The notes under the pieces are model-generated. The model worked only from the letters and a program-made list of their open reading frames with translations. It had not been told where the DNA came from and searched no databases. A program made the position numbers and the translations under genes. 64,000 bases of DNA, from NCBI RefSeq assembly GCF_001439785.1, contig NZ_JYLI01000005.1, forward strand, positions 308,303-372,302. Direction: 5' to 3'. This DNA comes from Pseudomonas poae. Lineage in GTDB: Bacteria; Pseudomonadota; Gammaproteobacteria; Pseudomonadales; Pseudomonadaceae. Below are positions 62,709 to 64,000 of the stretch, one piece after another (the first letter of the stretch is position 1; each line of letters starts with the position of its first letter).

Positions 62709-63865
62709 AGCGCTGTCGCGCGGCAAACTGGAACCCTGTGGCGAGCAGGCTTGCCCCGCGTTGGGCTGCGCAGCAGCCCCAAAACCAGGCGCTGAGCCGT
62801 ATCAGGTACACCGCGTTTTGCTGGATTGGATTGGGGGCGCTTCGCACCCCAACGCGGGGCAAGCCCGCTCGCCACAGGGATGTGGCTGACTGAAATTTAG
62901 TGCTTTAAAATCAACAGGTTATTTTGTGTTTGATAAGAACTGGCTTGTCTGCGCGGCAAACTGGAACCCTGTGGCGAGCAGGCTTGCCCTGCGTTGGGCT
63001 GCGCAGCAGCCCCTAAACCAGGCGCTGAGCCGTATCAGGTACACCGCGTTTTGCTGGATTGGGGGCGCTTCGCACCCCAACGCGGGGCAAGCCCGCTCGC
63101 CACAGGGATGTGTCTTCCTGAAATTTAGTTATTTAAAATCAAGATGTTATTTTGTTTTTGATAAGAGCTGGCTTGTCTGCGCGGCAGACTGGAACCCTGT
63201 GGCGAGCAGGCTTGCCCTGCGTTGGGCTGCGCAGCAGCCCCAAAACCAGGCGCTGAGCCGTATCAGGTACACCGCGTTTTGCTGGATTGGGGGCGCTTCG
63301 CACCCCAACGCGGGGCAAGCCCGCTCGCCACAGGGATGCGGCTGCATTAAATTTTGTTATTTAAAATCAACAGGTTATTTTATTTTTGATAAGAGCTGGC
63401 TTGTCTGCGCGGCAGACTGGAACCCTGTGGCGAGCAGGCTTGCCCTGCGTTGGGCTGCGCAGCAGCCCCTAAACCAGGCGCTGAGCCGTATCAGGTACAC
63501 CGCATTTCCCTTGATGGGGGGCGCTTCGCACCCCAACGCGGGGCAAGCCCGCTCGCCACAGGAATGTGGCTTCCTGAAATTTAGTGCTTTAAAATCAACA
63601 CGTTATTTTGTGTTTGATAAAAGCTGGCTTGTCTGCGCGGCAGACTGGAACCCTGTGGCGAGCAGGCTTGCCCTGCGTTGGGGTGCGCAGCAGCCCCAAA
63701 ACCAGGCGCTGAGCCGTATCAGGTACACCGCGTTTTGCTGGATTGGGGGCGCTTCGCACCCCAACGCGGGGCAAGCCCGCTCGCCACAGGGATGTGGCTG
63801 CCTGAAATTTAGTGCTTTAAAATCAACAGGTTATTTTGTTTTTGATAAGAACTGGCTTGTCTGCG
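62709..63865. repeat. Five tandem copies of a 228-bp REPIN-containing unit
   Basis: The unit is a REPIN of about 133 bp plus an AT-rich spacer of about 95 bp (GAAATTTAGTGCTTTAAAAT...TTTTTGATAAGAACTGGCTTG). The landmark GAACCCTGTGGCGAG starts at 62731, 62964, 63192, 63420 and 63648: spacings 233, 228, 228, 228. The first spacing is longer because copy 1 has a 5-bp GGATT duplication. A sixth spacer copy ends at about 63865 without a REPIN. Point differences between copies are few, so the expansion is recent. Apart from this array and the promoter of the EAL gene, 62485-64000 shows no gene. Confidence 0.93.
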
Positions 63866-63908
63866 TTCTGGGGGAGAGTGTCAGATTTTTTGTGTTCGGG
63901 CCGGTTAC

Positions 63909-63928
63909 GGCCTGCCGTCAGGCAGGCC
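63909..63928. terminator. Hairpin near the right edge
   Basis: GGCCTGCC-GTCA-GGCAGGCC, a perfect 8-bp stem followed on the plus strand by CTATCTTT. It could be a weak terminator for a gene just outside the window. No coding sequence is recognisable between here and 64000. Confidence 0.4.
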
Positions 63929-64000
63929 CTATCTTTACCAGGTCGGCCTGATAAATCGATCTCCGTACAGAATCGCAAATTGATTCATTGCGTTCTTCCA

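Noticed and set aside
62709..63865. CRISPR array
   Set aside because: Repeat unit is 228 bp and spacers are repeats of one sequence, not unique. No cas genes are present.
62926..63951. Open frame of 341 codons made of 76-residue repeats
   Set aside because: It is the translation of the 228-bp REPIN array. 228 is divisible by three, so the frame stays open by geometry. Similar short frames occur in single REPINs elsewhere, and there is no ribosome site or codon pattern of a gene.
1..64000. tRNA, rRNA or a complete insertion sequence
   Set aside because: No cloverleaf with a CCA-type acceptor end, no rRNA-like block, and no transposase-like protein were seen on reading both strands; a tRNA scan was not possible here.

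Overview
The window looks like a chromosomal segment of a Pseudomonas of the fluorescens group. It is GC-rich. It carries a PQQ glucose dehydrogenase, a MetR and a GlpM typical of the genus, and many REP/REPIN-type palindromic repeats of the kind that crowd the intergenic spaces of these genomes. I saw no tRNA, rRNA, CRISPR array, insertion sequence or prophage.

Layout. 1-5,000: the end of a sigma-54 activator gene, glpM, and a translationally coupled minus-strand operon of a FemAB-like acyltransferase, a sensor kinase and an NtrC-type response regulator. 5,000-10,800: a three-gene metabolic operon (HAD phosphatase, class-III aminotransferase, alpha/beta hydrolase) divergent from a MipA/OmpV outer-membrane protein, then a DsbA/FrnE-like protein and a second hydrolase. 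11,000-18,500: a 1,864-residue DUF6543-type toxin-like protein, metR, and a GNAT-NUDIX pair. 18,500-19,490: about 1 kb of nested repeats. 19,490-27,260: a response regulator with degenerate receiver and HD-GYP domains, an OpgC-family membrane protein, an amino-acid permease and a large bifunctional penicillin-binding protein. 27,400-32,420: a 1,674-residue protein with leucine-rich repeats and a NEL-type E3 ubiquitin-ligase domain.

32,430-47,360 holds two complete and unrelated chaperone-usher fimbrial operons, both on the minus strand. The first is a CS1/alpha-type operon: major pilin, usher, chaperone, second pilin, tip protein. The second is a type-1/gamma-like operon: major pilin, minor pilin, usher, chaperone, four more pilins, two tandem FimH-like adhesins. 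Their pilins are not related, yet roughly 300 bp upstream of each major-pilin gene are clearly homologous, which suggests shared control. Each operon also has a strong RNA hairpin just after the major pilin gene.

47,800-55,400 is mainly metal and carbon handling: a PadR regulator with a siderophore-interacting reductase, two small genes, a ZnuD-like TonB receptor behind a Zur-box-like site, and gcd. 55,660-62,490 is an apparent signalling module: a secreted cupredoxin-like protein, a membrane EAL protein with a degenerate GGDEF, a DUF3034 protein and a lipoprotein truncated haemoglobin in one operon, preceded by a paralogous EAL protein. From 62,700 to 63,860 there are five tandem copies of a 228-bp unit, each carrying a REPIN.

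Functions are assigned from recognisable motifs and gene order. Where I name only a family, the substrate or role is not determined.
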